From Cronobacter malonaticus LMG 23826 (GTDB lineage: Bacteria > Pseudomonadota > Gammaproteobacteria > Enterobacterales > Enterobacteriaceae): 64,000 nucleotides of DNA. Under the pieces are notes generated by a model. The model saw only the letters and a list, made by a program, of their open reading frames with translations. It searched no databases and was not told the DNA's origin. Positions 1 to 10,925 of the stretch are shown in pieces. The translations under genes were made by a program, and so were the position numbers. Each line of letters opens with the position of its first letter. Position 1 is the stretch's first letter. The stretch spans positions 372,001-436,000 of the forward strand of contig NZ_CP013940.1 in NCBI RefSeq assembly GCF_001277215.2, in the 5' to 3' direction.

Positions 1-213
1 GCGGATAGTGCGGCGGATGTTGCAGCGGTGCACACCGCCGTCAGACGCTTCGACGTCGGCATGCTGACCAAAACGACTGATAACGCGGCCGTCGCGCGGC
101 TCACCAAATTGCGAGTCGTCGGGATCGGCTTTCTCCGGAGTCTGTTTGAGCCGGCGCTGATGGTTCGCTGACACGCGGCGTTGCTGACCTTTGGAGAGTT
201 TATTTTTGCTCAA
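1..213 (-). CDS. rsgA: Small ribosomal subunit biogenesis GTPase RsgA, N-terminal part
   Basis: The first 71 codons of RsgA, a circularly permuted GTPase that helps mature the 30S subunit; the rest lies left of the window. The translation begins [14 protein letters not shown] and continues through [19 protein letters not shown] into CNIRRTIR, matching the E. coli N-terminus closely. The start is a TTG at 213-211, preceded on the minus strand by AGGAG at a good distance. Only the basic N-terminal tail and the start of the OB-fold domain are visible, so the GTPase motifs cannot be checked. It is divergent from orn, as in E. coli. Confidence 0.95.
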   Translation of the reverse strand, partial: MSKNKLSKGQQRRVSANHQRRLKQTPEKADPDDSQFGEPRDGRVISRFGQHADVEASDGGVHRCNIRRTIR

Positions 214-324
214 TCTTAATGGCTCCTGGTCGCCCCTGGTGGGCAAAACCTCTATGATACCAGCTATTGTAAATGAATTAACTGCCTGTCACCCCAGCGT
301 GACGCGATACGGATGGAAAATAGC

Positions 325-870
325 ATGAGTGCCAATGAAAACAACCTCATTTGGATCGATCTGGAAATGACCGGGCTCGACCCGCGACAGGATCGCATCA
401 TCGAGATCGCCACCCTGGTGACCGACGCCAACCTCAACATTCTGGCGGAAGGGCCGGTTATCGCCGTGCATCAGTCTGACGAGCAACTGGCGCTGATGGA
501 TGACTGGAACGTGCGCACCCATACCGCCAGCGGGCTGGTGGATCGCGTGAAGGCGAGCACAATGGGCGATCGCGAAGCGGAACTGGCGACCATCGAATTT
601 CTCAAACAGTGGGTGCCCGCCGGGAAATCGCCCATTTGCGGCAACAGCATCGGCCAGGATCGCCGCTTCCTGTTTAAATACATGCCGGAGCTGGAGGCGT
701 ATTTCCACTATCGCTATCTGGATGTCAGCACCCTGAAAGAGCTGGCGCGCCGCTGGAAGCCGGAAGTGCTCGACGGCCTTAAGAAACAGAACACGCATCA
801 GGCGCTGGACGACATCCGCGAATCGGTAGCGGAACTCGCCTATTACCGCGAACATTTTATAAAATTGTGA
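325..870 (+). CDS. orn: Oligoribonuclease
   Basis: A 3'-to-5' exoribonuclease that degrades 2-5 nt RNAs, including the pGpG left from c-di-GMP breakdown. The 181-aa protein equals the E. coli length when started at 325 (MSANENN). An in-frame ATG at 313 would add four residues and is less likely by homology. The DEDDh catalytic set is complete: D12 and E14 in IDLEMTG, D112 in GQDRRF, H158 and D163 in THQALDD. A strong terminator follows directly, separating orn from the tRNA operon. Confidence 0.97.
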   Translation: MSANENNLIWIDLEMTGLDPRQDRIIEIATLVTDANLNILAEGPVIAVHQSDEQLALMDDWNVRTHTASGLVDRVKASTMGDREAELATIEFLKQWVPAGKSPICGNSIGQDRRFLFKYMPELEAYFHYRYLDVSTLKELARRWKPEVLDGLKKQNTHQALDDIRESVAELAYYREHFIKL

Positions 871-877
871 CGCAAGC

Positions 878-898
878 GAGGGGCTAAGCCCCTCTTTT
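878..898 (+). terminator. Rho-independent terminator of orn
   Basis: The 7-bp stem GAGGGGC / GCCCCTC with loop TAA is followed by TTTT, starting eight bases after the orn stop codon. Confidence 0.9.
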
Positions 899-970
899 GT
901 TGATAAAGTGATCGCTTTGGCGAATAAAAAAGCAGTCAGACAAAAATCACGAAAAAAAGCGTTTAAGGGG

Positions 971-998
971 TTGCGGTAGAAATCATTTCTCGTATAAT
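971..998 (+). promoter_or_regulatory. Promoter of the tRNA-Gly operon
   Basis: A -35 like TTGCGG (971-976) and a perfect -10 TATAAT (993-998) are separated by 16 nt. The stretch after the -10 (GCGCCTCC) is GC-rich, which is typical of stringently controlled stable-RNA promoters. The first tRNA begins 40 nt downstream of the -10. Confidence 0.85.
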
Positions 999-1037
999 GC
1001 GCCTCCCGTAACGACACAGAAATGTGAATTACGCAGA

Positions 1038-1113
<76 letters not shown>

Positions 1114-1196
1114 AAATTTGAAATCGCCGAAAGGCAGCACTACCCAATCAACGTATTTCGGGTTGCGACAGTAGCAGCCAGAAAGACAAAGATTAA

Positions 1197-1272
<76 letters not shown>

Positions 1273-1305
1273 AAATTTGAAATGCCGAAAGGCAACACCA
1301 CCCAA

Positions 1306-1381
<76 letters not shown>

Positions 1382-1650
1382 AATCTCCTCGATTGTACAA
1401 ATTATCCACAGCGATAACGCGCGCCACGGCGGGTTTTTGACGTTTTCCTCAAACAGTTCTGAACAGACTTATCCACAGTTTGCATAAAGTTATCCTGTGA
1501 GCAGAAATGATAACTTTGTTCACATCTTTTCTTTATCTTATTGATATTGAAGGCTTATAATTTATTACCAAATGTTAATTTTGAGGCTTTTTGATAATCA
1601 GGGCCTTTGAATGACAAGACTTTTTTAATTTTATTCACAGCGAAACGCGT
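1382..1650 (+). other. datA: datA-like cluster of DnaA boxes
   Basis: A non-coding gap between the tRNA-Gly genes and queG with two perfect TTATCCACA boxes (1402-1410, 1469-1477), one TTATTCACA (1631-1639) and a one-mismatch TTGTTCACA (1516-1524), all in the same orientation. In E. coli the DnaA-ATP hydrolysing / titrating locus datA lies in exactly this gap and depends on DnaA boxes and IHF. A possible IHF half-match (AATCAGGGCCTTT, one mismatch) lies at 1596-1608. Function is inferred from position plus boxes. Confidence 0.8.
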
Positions 1651-2790
1651 CTATGCGTCGCGCGGTAAGCCTTTCTCAATCACCCTGACCAGCCGCTGTT
1701 TCTGCGGAAGCTGCACTTCCACCACGCAGGCATTACGTTTGTCTGTTTGTTGCGCAATCGCCCAGTCAATATGCTCATCAAGAAGTGGGTGCTCACCTTT
1801 GCGCTGCCGCAGCGCCGTAATATTCGCTTCGTCCCAGGGCGCGTTGCCGAGCGCGACCGCGATATTACGCAGCCAGCGTAAGTGGCCAATGCGGCGAATC
1901 GCCGATCCTTCCGTGACTTTCAGAAAGTGCGCTTCGCTCCAGCTAAACAGTTCAATCAGCTTCGGCGCGTGCAGCGACTTGCGTGGGCTGAAATCTGCTT
2001 CATCGGTGAGCTGTGAAAAACGGTTCCACGGGCAAATCAACTGGCAGTCGTCGCAGCCATAAATGCGGTTGCCCATCAGCGGGCGAAACTCTTCAGGGAT
2101 CGCGCCTTCAAGCTCAATGGTCAGATAGGAGATGCAGCGGCGCGCATCGACCGTGTACGGCTCGACAATTGCGCCGGTAGGGCAGATGGTCATGCAGGCC
2201 ACGCAGCGCCCGCAGCCTTCTTCTACAGGCTTATCCACCGGTAACGGCAAATCCACCAGCAGTTCGCCAAGAAAGAAAAACGACCCGGCGTCGCGGCTTA
2301 AGATCAGCGAATGTTTGCCGGTCCAGCCGAGGCCCGCTTTTTCGGCGAGCGGGCGCTCAAGGATGGGCGCGGAGTCGACAAAAGGTCTAAAATTCAGCGA
2401 CGCGCAATGCTGTTGCAGCGTTTCGCCGAGTTTTTTCAGCCGGTTTCTCAAAAGCTTATGGTAATCGCGCCCCAGGGCGTAACGGCTTACGTAGCCGAGC
2501 GAGGGATCTTTCAGCGTGCTGGCAAACGCTGCATTGGCAGGCAGATAGTTCATGCGCACGCTGATAACGCGCAGCGTGCCGGGCAGAAGTTCGTGCGGGC
2601 GCGCGCGCAACATACCGTGACGCGCCATCCACTCCATCTCGCCGTGATACTGTTTATCCAGCCACGCCTGTAATGCGCCTTCGCTGGCGCTGAGATCGGT
2701 ATCGGTAATACCGACCTGCTGGAAACCAAGCTCGGCACCCCATTGTTTAATTTTTTGCGCTAACTGATTGAGATCGAGGGGTTCAGACAT
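1651..2790 (-). CDS. queG: Epoxyqueuosine reductase QueG
   Basis: A cobalamin- and Fe-S-dependent reductase that converts epoxyqueuosine to queuosine in tRNA. From the ATG at 2790 ([12 protein letters not shown]) it is 379 aa, the E. coli length; seven further in-frame residues upstream are probably untranslated. Two ferredoxin-type cluster motifs are visible: CGRCVACMTICP, and CDDCQLICPWN with an upstream RRC. The C-terminal part corresponds to the HEAT-like tRNA-binding region. The start codon overlaps the nnrD start on the opposite strand. Confidence 0.96.
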   Translation of the reverse strand: MSEPLDLNQLAQKIKQWGAELGFQQVGITDTDLSASEGALQAWLDKQYHGEMEWMARHGMLRARPHELLPGTLRVISVRMNYLPANAAFASTLKDPSLGYVSRYALGRDYHKLLRNRLKKLGETLQQHCASLNFRPFVDSAPILERPLAEKAGLGWTGKHSLILSRDAGSFFFLGELLVDLPLPVDKPVEEGCGRCVACMTICPTGAIVEPYTVDARRCISYLTIELEGAIPEEFRPLMGNRIYGCDDCQLICPWNRFSQLTDEADFSPRKSLHAPKLIELFSWSEAHFLKVTEGSAIRRIGHLRWLRNIAVALGNAPWDEANITALRQRKGEHPLLDEHIDWAIAQQTDKRNACVVEVQLPQKQRLVRVIEKGLPRDA

Positions 2791-4318
2791 GACGGACCAC
2801 GGGATGAACAAAAACGACGCCAGTATACCACACTCCGTCTGGCCCGCAGACTGGCTGCGTACGGCGGAGCGCGAGGCGGCGGACAGCCTCGGGCTGACGC
2901 TCTATGAACTGATGCAACGCGCGGGCGATGCGGCGTTTCAGGTGGCGCGCGCGGCGTATCCGCACAGCCAGCGCTGGCTGGTGCTATGCGGCCACGGCAA
3001 TAACGGTGGCGATGGTTATGTGGTAGCGCGTCTGGCGCAGGCGGCGGGCATTGAGGTGACGCTGCTGGCGCTGGAGAGCGACAAACCGTTACCGGAAGAG
3101 GCGCAGGCCGCGCGCGAGGCGTGGCTTAACGCAGGCGGTGAAATCCATGCGCCGCACACGCCGCTGTCGGAGACGTGCGATCTGATTATCGACGCGCTAC
3201 TCGGCACCGGGCTTTCTCAGGCTCCACGCGAGAACGTCGCCACGCTGATTGAACAGGCGAATAAACATCCTGCGCCCGTGGTGGCGCTCGATATTCCATC
3301 CGGCCTGCTGGCGCAAACCGGCGCTGCGCCGGGCGCGGTCATTCATGCCGCGCACACCGTGACGTTTATTGCGCTGAAACCGGGCTTGCTTACCGGCCGC
3401 GCCCGTGACGTCGTCGGGCAGCTGCATTATCACGCGCTGGGGCTTGAGGCGTGGCTTGCCGGACAACAGGCACCGTATGCGCGCTTTGACGAAACGCAGC
3501 TCTCCCGCTGGCTCCGGCCGCGCCGTCCTGGTTCGCATAAAGGCGATAACGGCAAGCTGGTGATTATCGGCGGCGATCATGGCACTGCTGGCGCTATCCG
3601 GATGACCGGCGAGGCGGCGTTGCGTGCGGGCGCAGGCCTGGTGCGAGTACTTACTCGCGCGGAAAACATCGCGCCGCTGGTGACTGCACGTCCGGAACTG
3701 ATGGTGCATGAGTTGACCCTCGACGCGCTCGACGCCAGTCTGGAGTGGGCCGATGTGGTGGTTATCGGGCCGGGGCTTGGGCAGCAGGAGTGGGGAAAAT
3801 CGGCACTGGCGAAAGTGCGCCAGTGCGACAAACCGATGTTGTGGGATGCGGACGCGCTGAACCTTCTGGCAATCGCTCCCGATACCAGTCACAATCGCAT
3901 TCTTACGCCGCACCCCGGCGAGGCCGCGCGGCTGCTTAACCGTAGCGTGGCAGAAATTGAGAGTGACCGCTTACTTAGCGCCAGAGAGCTGGCGCAGCGC
4001 TACGGGGGTTGCGTGGTGCTGAAAGGCGCGGGAACGGTGGTAACAGGGCCGCAGGACGAATGCGGCATTATCGATGTCGGTAATCCTGGCATGGGTACGG
4101 GCGGCATGGGCGACGTGCTTTCCGGTATTATCGGCGCGTTGCTGGCGCAGGGGCTTAGCCTTTTTGATGCCGCCTGCGCGGGCAGCGTGGCGCACGGCGC
4201 GGCGGCCGATGCGCTCGCGCAGCGCTTTGGCACGCGCGGCATGCTGGCGACCGATCTGTTTTCCACGCTCTATCGTTTTGTTAACCCGGATATAGACACA
4301 GACCAGAATCATGATTAA
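2789..4318 (+). CDS. nnrD: Bifunctional NAD(P)HX epimerase / ADP-dependent NAD(P)HX dehydratase
   Basis: Repairs hydrated NADH and NADPH. The 509-aa protein (start MTDHGMNKN) fuses an N-terminal YjeF_N epimerase domain ([14 protein letters not shown] motif, roughly residues 70-85) to a C-terminal ribokinase-like ADP-dependent dehydratase domain. The latter shows [27 protein letters not shown] and [15 protein letters not shown]. The ATG at 2789 is preceded by GAGGGG. Its 3' end overlaps tsaE by 8 nt, which suggests coupled translation. Confidence 0.96.
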   Translation: MTDHGMNKNDASIPHSVWPADWLRTAEREAADSLGLTLYELMQRAGDAAFQVARAAYPHSQRWLVLCGHGNNGGDGYVVARLAQAAGIEVTLLALESDKPLPEEAQAAREAWLNAGGEIHAPHTPLSETCDLIIDALLGTGLSQAPRENVATLIEQANKHPAPVVALDIPSGLLAQTGAAPGAVIHAAHTVTFIALKPGLLTGRARDVVGQLHYHALGLEAWLAGQQAPYARFDETQLSRWLRPRRPGSHKGDNGKLVIIGGDHGTAGAIRMTGEAALRAGAGLVRVLTRAENIAPLVTARPELMVHELTLDALDASLEWADVVVIGPGLGQQEWGKSALAKVRQCDKPMLWDADALNLLAIAPDTSHNRILTPHPGEAARLLNRSVAEIESDRLLSARELAQRYGGCVVLKGAGTVVTGPQDECGIIDVGNPGMGTGGMGDVLSGIIGALLAQGLSLFDAACAGSVAHGAAADALAQRFGTRGMLATDLFSTLYRFVNPDIDTDQNHD

Positions 4319-4769
4319 TCGCGTAATACCTTTACCCGAAGAGCAGGCCACCCTCGATCTTGGCGCACGCGTGGCGCGTGCCTGTACCGGCGCAACCGTC
4401 ATCCATCTGTATGGCGATTTGGGCGCAGGAAAAACCACATTCAGCCGTGGTTTCCTGCAGGCGTGTGGTCATCAGGGCAACGTGAAAAGCCCGACGTACA
4501 CGCTGGTAGAGCCTTACACGCTGGAAAACAGAATGGTCTACCACTTCGATCTCTATCGTCTGGCCGATCCGGAAGAGCTGGAGTTTATGGGCATCCGCGA
4601 TTACTTCACCGACGATGCCATTTGCCTTGTTGAGTGGCCACAGCAGGGCGCGGGCGTGTTGCCGCCGCCCGATATTGAAATCCACTTGTCATGGCAGGAT
4701 CAGGGGCGTGAAGCGCGGGTAAAAGCGGTCTCCGCCGCCGGCGAAGCGCTGCTGGCCCGCCTCGCCTGA
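4311..4769 (+). CDS. tsaE: tRNA threonylcarbamoyladenosine biosynthesis ATPase TsaE
   Basis: The ATPase partner of TsaB and TsaD in making the t6A modification at position 37 of ANN-decoding tRNAs. The protein is 152 aa with a Walker A motif GDLGAGKTT (residues 35-43), the conserved [10 protein letters not shown] segment and HFDLYRL. The gene starts inside the end of nnrD and is followed 16 nt later by amiB. Confidence 0.96.
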   Translation: MINRVIPLPEEQATLDLGARVARACTGATVIHLYGDLGAGKTTFSRGFLQACGHQGNVKSPTYTLVEPYTLENRMVYHFDLYRLADPEELEFMGIRDYFTDDAICLVEWPQQGAGVLPPPDIEIHLSWQDQGREARVKAVSAAGEALLARLA

Positions 4770-4785
4770 ACGCAAGGACGACAGG

Positions 4786-6132
4786 ATGATCACACGCATG
4801 AAAAACTGGGTAGTGGCGCTTCTGCTGGCGGTATGCGCGCCCGCGTTCGGAGCGACACTGTCCGACATTCAGGTGTCTAACGGCGACGGCCAGGCGCGGA
4901 TCACCTTAAGTTTCATGGGCGATCCTGAATACGCTTACTCGCAGCAGGGTAAGCGCAGCGTCGCCCTTGATATTAAACAAACCGGCGTAATTCAGGGGCT
5001 GCCGCTGATCTTTAGCGGTGAAAACCTGGTTAAAAGCATCCGTGCCGGGCAGCCGAAAGATAATCAGTCGCTGCGTCTGGTGGTTGATTTAACCAAAGAT
5101 GGCAAAGCGCGCGCGGTAAAACAGCAAAAGGGCGCAGGCTATAACGTCGTCTTTACGATCGACGCCGACGCGCCGCCGCCTCCACCGCCGCCACCTGTTG
5201 TGGCGCAGCGCGAGCCCGTCGCCGCTCCCGTTCGCTCGTCCGAGCCTGCGCGTAACCCGTTCCGTACGGATAATGACCGTATCACCAGCGTCGTCGGCAG
5301 CAATACCGTGACGCGGCCGGGGCGCAGCGTCAGCCGGGCAGCGACATCCGATCGCGTGGTGGTGGCTATCGACGCCGGGCATGGCGGCCAGGACCCCGGC
5401 GCTATCGGCCCCGGCGGCGTGCGTGAGAAAAACGTCACCATCGCTATCGCCCGTAAGCTGCGGACGCTGCTCAATGACGACCCGATGTTTAAAGGCGTGT
5501 TGACCCGCGACGGCGACTATTTTATCTCCGTCATGGGCCGCTCCGATGTGGCGCGCCAGCAAAACGCGAACCTGTTAGTGTCGATTCACGCCGACGCCGC
5601 GCCTAACCGCGACGCCACCGGCGCGTCTGTCTGGGTGCTCTCGAATCGTCGCGCCAACAGCGAAATGGCGAGTTGGCTTGAGCAGCATGAGAAACAGTCG
5701 GAACTGCTGGGCGGCGCGGGCGACGTGCTCGCTAACAGCCAGGCGGATCCGTACCTGAGCCAGGCGGTGCTGGATTTGCAGTTCGGCCATTCACAACGCG
5801 TCGGGTATGATGTCGCCACCAGCGTGCTCGGGCAGCTTCAGCGGGTGGGCGCGCTGCATAAGCGGCGGCCGGAACACGCAAGCCTCGGCGTGCTGCGCTC
5901 GCCGGATATCCCGTCGCTTTTAGTGGAAACCGGTTTTATCAGTAACACCGGCGAAGAGCGATTGCTGGCAAGTGATGACTATCAACAGCAAATTGCCGAA
6001 GCGATTTATCAGGGGCTGCGCAACTACTTTATTGCGCATCCGCTCCAGGCCGCGCCAAAGGGTGACGGCGGAACGGGGCAGACCGCCCGCTCCGCTGACA
6101 ACGCCACAAGTCAGGTCACCGTGATTCAGTAA
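4786..6132 (+). CDS. amiB: N-acetylmuramoyl-L-alanine amidase AmiB
   Basis: A periplasmic zinc amidase that splits septal peptidoglycan during daughter-cell separation, activated by EnvC. It has 448 aa with a signal peptide ending near AFG-ATLS, an AMIN domain (about 23-125), a proline-rich linker with eight consecutive prolines, and an Amidase_3 domain (about 190-410). Zinc and catalytic motifs are visible: [11 protein letters not shown], the glutamate of VREKNV, SIHADA and VETGFISN. An in-frame ATG five codons in is an alternative start. Confidence 0.95.
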   Translation: MITRMKNWVVALLLAVCAPAFGATLSDIQVSNGDGQARITLSFMGDPEYAYSQQGKRSVALDIKQTGVIQGLPLIFSGENLVKSIRAGQPKDNQSLRLVVDLTKDGKARAVKQQKGAGYNVVFTIDADAPPPPPPPPVVAQREPVAAPVRSSEPARNPFRTDNDRITSVVGSNTVTRPGRSVSRAATSDRVVVAIDAGHGGQDPGAIGPGGVREKNVTIAIARKLRTLLNDDPMFKGVLTRDGDYFISVMGRSDVARQQNANLLVSIHADAAPNRDATGASVWVLSNRRANSEMASWLEQHEKQSELLGGAGDVLANSQADPYLSQAVLDLQFGHSQRVGYDVATSVLGQLQRVGALHKRRPEHASLGVLRSPDIPSLLVETGFISNTGEERLLASDDYQQQIAEAIYQGLRNYFIAHPLQAAPKGDGGTGQTARSADNATSQVTVIQ

Positions 6133-6141
6133 GGAGAGTTC

Positions 6142-8049
6142 ATGCCGATTCAGGTTCTGCCGCCGCAGCTTGCGAACCAGATCGCCGCGGGCGAGGTGGT
6201 GGAGCGCCCTGCGTCGGTCGTGAAAGAGCTGGTGGAAAACAGCCTCGACGCGGGCGCCACGCGCATTGATATTGATATCGAGCGTGGCGGCGCGAAGCTT
6301 ATCCGCATTCGCGATAACGGCGCTGGCATTAAAAAAGATGAGCTGGCGCTGGCGCTGGCGCGTCACGCCACCAGTAAAATCGCCTCGCTGGACGATCTCG
6401 AAGCCATCATCAGCCTCGGCTTTCGCGGCGAAGCGCTGGCCAGTATCAGTTCGGTATCGCGTCTCACGCTCACTTCGCGCACCGCCGACCAGCAGGAAGC
6501 CTGGCAGGCGTACGCCGAAGGCCGCGATATGGAGGTGACCATCAAACCGGCGGCGCACCCGGTCGGCACCACGCTGGAAGTGCTGGATCTGTTCTACAAC
6601 ACCCCCGCGCGGCGCAAATTTATGCGCACCGAGAAAACCGAATTCACGCACATTGACGAAGTGGTGCGGCGTATCGCGCTGGCGCGCTTTGATGTGACAA
6701 TCAACCTCAGCCATAACGGCAAAATGATGCGCCAGTACCGGGCCGTGCAGGGCAACGCGCCGCGCGAACGCCGTCTTGGCAGCATTTGCGGCCCGGCGTT
6801 TCTTGAGCAGGCGCTCGCTATCGAGTGGCAGCACGGCGATCTGGCGCTGCGCGGCTGGGTGGCGGAACCGAAAGGCACCACGGCGGCGCTGGCAGAAATC
6901 CAGTACTGCTATGTGAATGGCCGTATGATGCGCGACCGGTTGATTAACCATGCGATTCGCCAGGCCTGCGAAGATAAGCTCGGCATCGATCAGCAGCCTG
7001 CCTATGTGCTGTATCTGGAAATCGATCCGCATCAGGTGGATGTGAACGTACACCCGGCCAAGCATGAGGTGCGTTTTCACCAGTCGCGGCTGGTGCACGA
7101 TTTTATCTATCAGGGCGTGGTAAGCGTGCTGAATCAGCAGGCGGCAAATCCGCTGTCGCTTGATGAACCGGCCGAGGACGCGCCACGCTTTCAGCCGGAA
7201 AACCGCGTCGCGGCGGGGAAAAATCAGTTTGCCGACCCGGCACCGCGCGAACGTGTGAGCGCACGCGAGAGCGACGCGCCGCGCTATTCATCCGGCGGGG
7301 CGTCAGCAGGCAGTAGCGTTGGGCGCAGCGGTGCCAGCAACGGCGGCTGGCCGAATGCGACGCCGGGCTATCAAAAACAGCAGGGCGCGCTGTACAAGCA
7401 ACTGCTGGAGACGCCCGCGGTGACGCCGCCGCCTGCCGCGCCTGCGGTGGCAAGCGTGCGTGAAGTTATGCCGCCCGCGCCTGCGCTGGACGGGCATTCG
7501 CACAGTTTTGGGCGCGTACTGACGCTGGTGTCCGAAAACATAGCGCTGCTGGAGCGCGACGGTAAGCTAATGCTGCTGGCGTTAAGCGTAGCGGAGCGTT
7601 ATCTCAAACAGGCGCAACTGTCTCCGCGCGATGAAGCGCCCTGCGCGCAGCCGCTACTGATTCCGGTTCGTCTGAAAATTTCCGGCGACGAGCGCGATAT
7701 TATGACCCGCGCGCAGCCGCAACTGGCGCGTCTGGGTATCGAAATCGTCCTTGGCGGGCATCACGTGACAATTCGTGCAGTGCCTTTACCCTTACGCCAA
7801 CAAAATTTACAAATCTTGATTCCCGAACTGATAGGCTACCTGGCGCAGCAACCAAACGCTGACGACGCCGCTATTGCCGGATGGCTTGCCCGCCATCTGG
7901 TCATCGCGCAACCGTGGAGTGTCGCGCAAGCCATCGCGACGCTGGCGGAGCTCGAAAGGCTGTGTCCGCAGATGGTGAAAACGCCGCCGGATGGTTTATT
8001 GCAACTTATTGATTTACAACCGGCGATGAATGCCCTGACACATGAATGA
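6142..8049 (+). CDS. mutL: DNA mismatch repair protein MutL
   Basis: The GHKL ATPase that links MutS to MutH and UvrD in methyl-directed mismatch repair. The 635-aa protein starts [19 protein letters not shown] and has the ATPase motifs [16 protein letters not shown] and [12 protein letters not shown] long low-complexity linker rich in Ala, Ser and Pro (about 340-440) makes it slightly longer than E. coli MutL (615 aa). A C-terminal dimerisation domain follows. I see no DQHA-type endonuclease motif, as expected where MutH supplies nicking. It overlaps miaA by 8 nt. Confidence 0.96.
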   Translation: MPIQVLPPQLANQIAAGEVVERPASVVKELVENSLDAGATRIDIDIERGGAKLIRIRDNGAGIKKDELALALARHATSKIASLDDLEAIISLGFRGEALASISSVSRLTLTSRTADQQEAWQAYAEGRDMEVTIKPAAHPVGTTLEVLDLFYNTPARRKFMRTEKTEFTHIDEVVRRIALARFDVTINLSHNGKMMRQYRAVQGNAPRERRLGSICGPAFLEQALAIEWQHGDLALRGWVAEPKGTTAALAEIQYCYVNGRMMRDRLINHAIRQACEDKLGIDQQPAYVLYLEIDPHQVDVNVHPAKHEVRFHQSRLVHDFIYQGVVSVLNQQAANPLSLDEPAEDAPRFQPENRVAAGKNQFADPAPRERVSARESDAPRYSSGGASAGSSVGRSGASNGGWPNATPGYQKQQGALYKQLLETPAVTPPPAAPAVASVREVMPPAPALDGHSHSFGRVLTLVSENIALLERDGKLMLLALSVAERYLKQAQLSPRDEAPCAQPLLIPVRLKISGDERDIMTRAQPQLARLGIEIVLGGHHVTIRAVPLPLRQQNLQILIPELIGYLAQQPNADDAAIAGWLARHLVIAQPWSVAQAIATLAELERLCPQMVKTPPDGLLQLIDLQPAMNALTHE

Positions 8050-8992
8050 TGTAAGTAAAACAGGCCTTCCGAAGGCGATTTTTCTGATGGGGCCGACGGC
8101 ATCCGGCAAAACGGCGTTAGCCATTCGCCTGCGCCAGACGCTGCCGGTGGAGTTGATTAGCGTGGATTCCGCGCTGGTCTATAAGGGCATGGATATCGGC
8201 ACTGCCAAGCCTGATGCGCACGAATTGTCGCAGGCACCGCACCGCTTGCTGGATATTATCGATCCTGCGCAGGCGTACTCCGCGGCCGATTTCCGCCGCG
8301 ATGCGCTAAAAGCGATGGCGGAGATTGTCGCCGCCGGGCGCATACCGCTGCTGGTGGGTGGGACCATGCTTTACTTTAAGGCGCTGCTGGAAGGGCTTTC
8401 GCCGCTTCCGTCAGCGGATCAGGCCATCAGAGCGGAGATCGAACGGCAGGCAGCAGAGCAGGGATGGGACGCATTACACCGCAAGCTTCAGGATATCGAC
8501 CCTGTCGCGGCGCAGCGAATCCATCCCAACGATCCGCAAAGGCTTTCCCGGGCACTGGAAGTTTTTTTCATTTCGGGTAAAACTTTAACGGAACTGACGC
8601 AGACGTCAGGAGAAGCTCTGCCCTATCAGGTGCATCAGTTCGCCATCGCCCCGGCGAGCCGTGAACTGCTCCATCAGCGCATTGAGCAGCGTTTTCACCA
8701 GATGTTGGCTTCAGGTTTTGAGGCAGAAGTCCGGGCGTTATTTGCCCGTGGAGATTTGCATACGGACATGCCTTCCGTTCGTTGCGTGGGATACCGGCAG
8801 ATGTGGTCTTATCTGGCGGGTGAAATCTCATACGACGAAATGGTTTATCGAGGTATTTGCGCCACGAGACAGTTAGCGAAGCGGCAAATGACCTGGCTGC
8901 GCGGTTGGGAAGGCGTACACTGGCTCGACAGTGAGAAGCCTGAACAGGCGTACAGCGATGTGTTACAGGTTATTGGTGCGAAGCAACAATGA
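8042..8992 (+). CDS. miaA: tRNA dimethylallyltransferase MiaA
   Basis: Prenylates A37 of tRNAs that read UNN codons, the first step of ms2i6A. The 316-aa protein has a P-loop GPTASGKT (about residues 17-24), the substrate motif [16 protein letters not shown], and the conserved tail segment [14 protein letters not shown]. The start ATG lies inside the end of mutL. The hfq gene begins 100 nt downstream; in E. coli hfq promoters lie in and around miaA. Confidence 0.96.
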   Translation: MNDVSKTGLPKAIFLMGPTASGKTALAIRLRQTLPVELISVDSALVYKGMDIGTAKPDAHELSQAPHRLLDIIDPAQAYSAADFRRDALKAMAEIVAAGRIPLLVGGTMLYFKALLEGLSPLPSADQAIRAEIERQAAEQGWDALHRKLQDIDPVAAQRIHPNDPQRLSRALEVFFISGKTLTELTQTSGEALPYQVHQFAIAPASRELLHQRIEQRFHQMLASGFEAEVRALFARGDLHTDMPSVRCVGYRQMWSYLAGEISYDEMVYRGICATRQLAKRQMTWLRGWEGVHWLDSEKPEQAYSDVLQVIGAKQQ

Positions 8993-9080
8993 ATGTGTAC
9001 AATTGAACCGTATCGTGCGCGGATTTTTACGCAGTTTTTCAGAGCCCAAGGGTTCAAGAGTATAAACAACAAGCATATAA

Positions 9081-9401
<321 letters not shown>

Positions 9402-9474
9402 GGCCTGGCTGTTGCTCCATGTCGGGGGACCAGTTCGTCTGTGTTCCCCGCTGGTATTTTAAGAGGGTTTACGC

Positions 9475-10755
9475 TTGTTTGACCGTTATGATGCCGGTGA
9501 GCAGGCGGTGCTGGTACACATCTATTTTACGCAAGACAAAGATATGGAAGACCTCCAGGAGTTCGAATCCCTGGTCTCTTCCGCCGGTGTCGAAGCATTA
9601 CAGGTGATTACCGGTAGCCGTAAAGCGCCGCACCCAAAGTATTTTGTTGGTGAAGGTAAAGCCGTTGAGATTGCCGATGCAGTCAAAGCCACTGGGGCGT
9701 CTGTTGTCCTTTTTGATCATGCGTTGACCCCGGCTCAGGAACGTAATCTTGAGCGCCTGTGCGAGTGTCGCGTTATCGACCGCACCGGCCTGATTCTTGA
9801 TATTTTCGCCCAGCGTGCACGCACCCATGAAGGGAAGCTGCAGGTTGAGCTGGCGCAGCTGCGTCATTTAGCCACGCGACTGGTGCGCGGCTGGACCCAC
9901 CTTGAACGCCAGAAAGGCGGTATCGGCCTGCGCGGCCCGGGTGAAACCCAGCTGGAAACCGACCGTCGCTTACTGCGTAACCGTATTACTCAGATCCTCT
10001 CGCGCCTGGAGCGCGTCGAGAAGCAGCGAGAGCAAGGGCGTCGGTCGCGCACCAAAGCCGATATTCCCACCGTCTCTCTGGTGGGCTACACCAACGCCGG
10101 CAAATCCACCCTGTTTAACCAAATCACCACGGCTGAGGTGTATGCAGCGGATCAGCTGTTCGCGACACTCGACCCGACGCTGCGCCGCATTGACGTCGCG
10201 GATGTCGGCGAAACGGTGCTGGCGGATACGGTAGGGTTTATCCGTCATCTGCCGCACGATCTGGTCGCGGCGTTTAAAGCCACGCTGCAGGAGACGCGTC
10301 AGGCGACGCTGCTGCTGCATGTGATCGACGCGGCGGATGTCCGCATGGCGGAGAACATCGAGGCGGTTAATACCGTGCTTGAAGAAATCGACGCCCACGA
10401 GATCCCGACGCTGCTGGTGATGAATAAAGTCGACATGCTGGAGGATTTCGAGCCGCGTATCGACAGGAACGACGAGAATGTGCCCATCCGCGTGTGGCTT
10501 TCCGCGCAGACGGGGGCGGGCGTGCCACTGCTTTTCCAGGCCCTGACGGAACGTCTCTCCGGCGAAATAGTCCAGCGTGCGCTGCGTCTTCCGCCGGAAG
10601 CGGGGCGTCTGCGGAGCCGGTTTTACCAGCTTCAGGCGATCGAAAAAGAGTGGATGGAGGAGGACGGTTGCGTCGGACTGCAAGTTCGCATGCCGGTTGT
10701 TGACTGGCGTCGCCTCTGTAAACAGGAACCGGCATTGGTTGACTACGTGGTCTAA
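9475..10755 (+). CDS. hflX: Ribosome-associated GTPase HflX
   Basis: A GTPase that splits stalled or heat-damaged 70S ribosomes. The protein has 426 aa. The start is a TTG ([10 protein letters not shown]) with AAGAGGG eight bases upstream, as in E. coli. The N-terminal HflX domain contains [18 protein letters not shown], followed by a coiled linker and a G domain with G1 [10 protein letters not shown]3 DTVGF and G4 NKVD. The name derives from the locus; it is not part of the HflKC complex. Confidence 0.96.
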   Translation: MFDRYDAGEQAVLVHIYFTQDKDMEDLQEFESLVSSAGVEALQVITGSRKAPHPKYFVGEGKAVEIADAVKATGASVVLFDHALTPAQERNLERLCECRVIDRTGLILDIFAQRARTHEGKLQVELAQLRHLATRLVRGWTHLERQKGGIGLRGPGETQLETDRRLLRNRITQILSRLERVEKQREQGRRSRTKADIPTVSLVGYTNAGKSTLFNQITTAEVYAADQLFATLDPTLRRIDVADVGETVLADTVGFIRHLPHDLVAAFKATLQETRQATLLLHVIDAADVRMAENIEAVNTVLEEIDAHEIPTLLVMNKVDMLEDFEPRIDRNDENVPIRVWLSAQTGAGVPLLFQALTERLSGEIVQRALRLPPEAGRLRSRFYQLQAIEKEWMEEDGCVGLQVRMPVVDWRRLCKQEPALVDYVV

Positions 10756-10807
10756 CCGGCTGGCCGAAGCCTGAAAATATTCCCCTTTGGGGGGTACCCG
10801 GATGAAC

Positions 10808-10881
10808 TCAGGCGGCGTGATGACGCCCGCGCTTTTTCGCATTAACACAATGATGAAAGCGCACGACATCACGCCATCTGA
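10808..10881 (+). other. Nested inverted repeat (long hairpin) between hflX and hflK
   Basis: An outer 15-nt arm (10808-10822) and its partner (10867-10881) pair at 13 of 15 positions, including an unbroken GGCGTGATG / CATCACGCC. Inside lies a second stem GCGCTTT (10829-10835) / AAAGCGC (10856-10862). The whole element is 74 nt, has no following T-run, and lies in a 170-nt gap inside an otherwise tight operon. It could be an mRNA processing or stability structure, or a remnant of a small repeat element. Confidence 0.7.
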
Positions 10882-10925
10882 AGGACGAAAGGTATATCAC
10901 CGCATAACAAATATGGAGCATAAAC

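Noticed and set aside
5920-7098. A 392-codon minus-strand open frame opposite amiB and mutL
   Set aside because: It is the antisense shadow of a GC-rich gene. The composition is rich in Arg and His and shows no domain.
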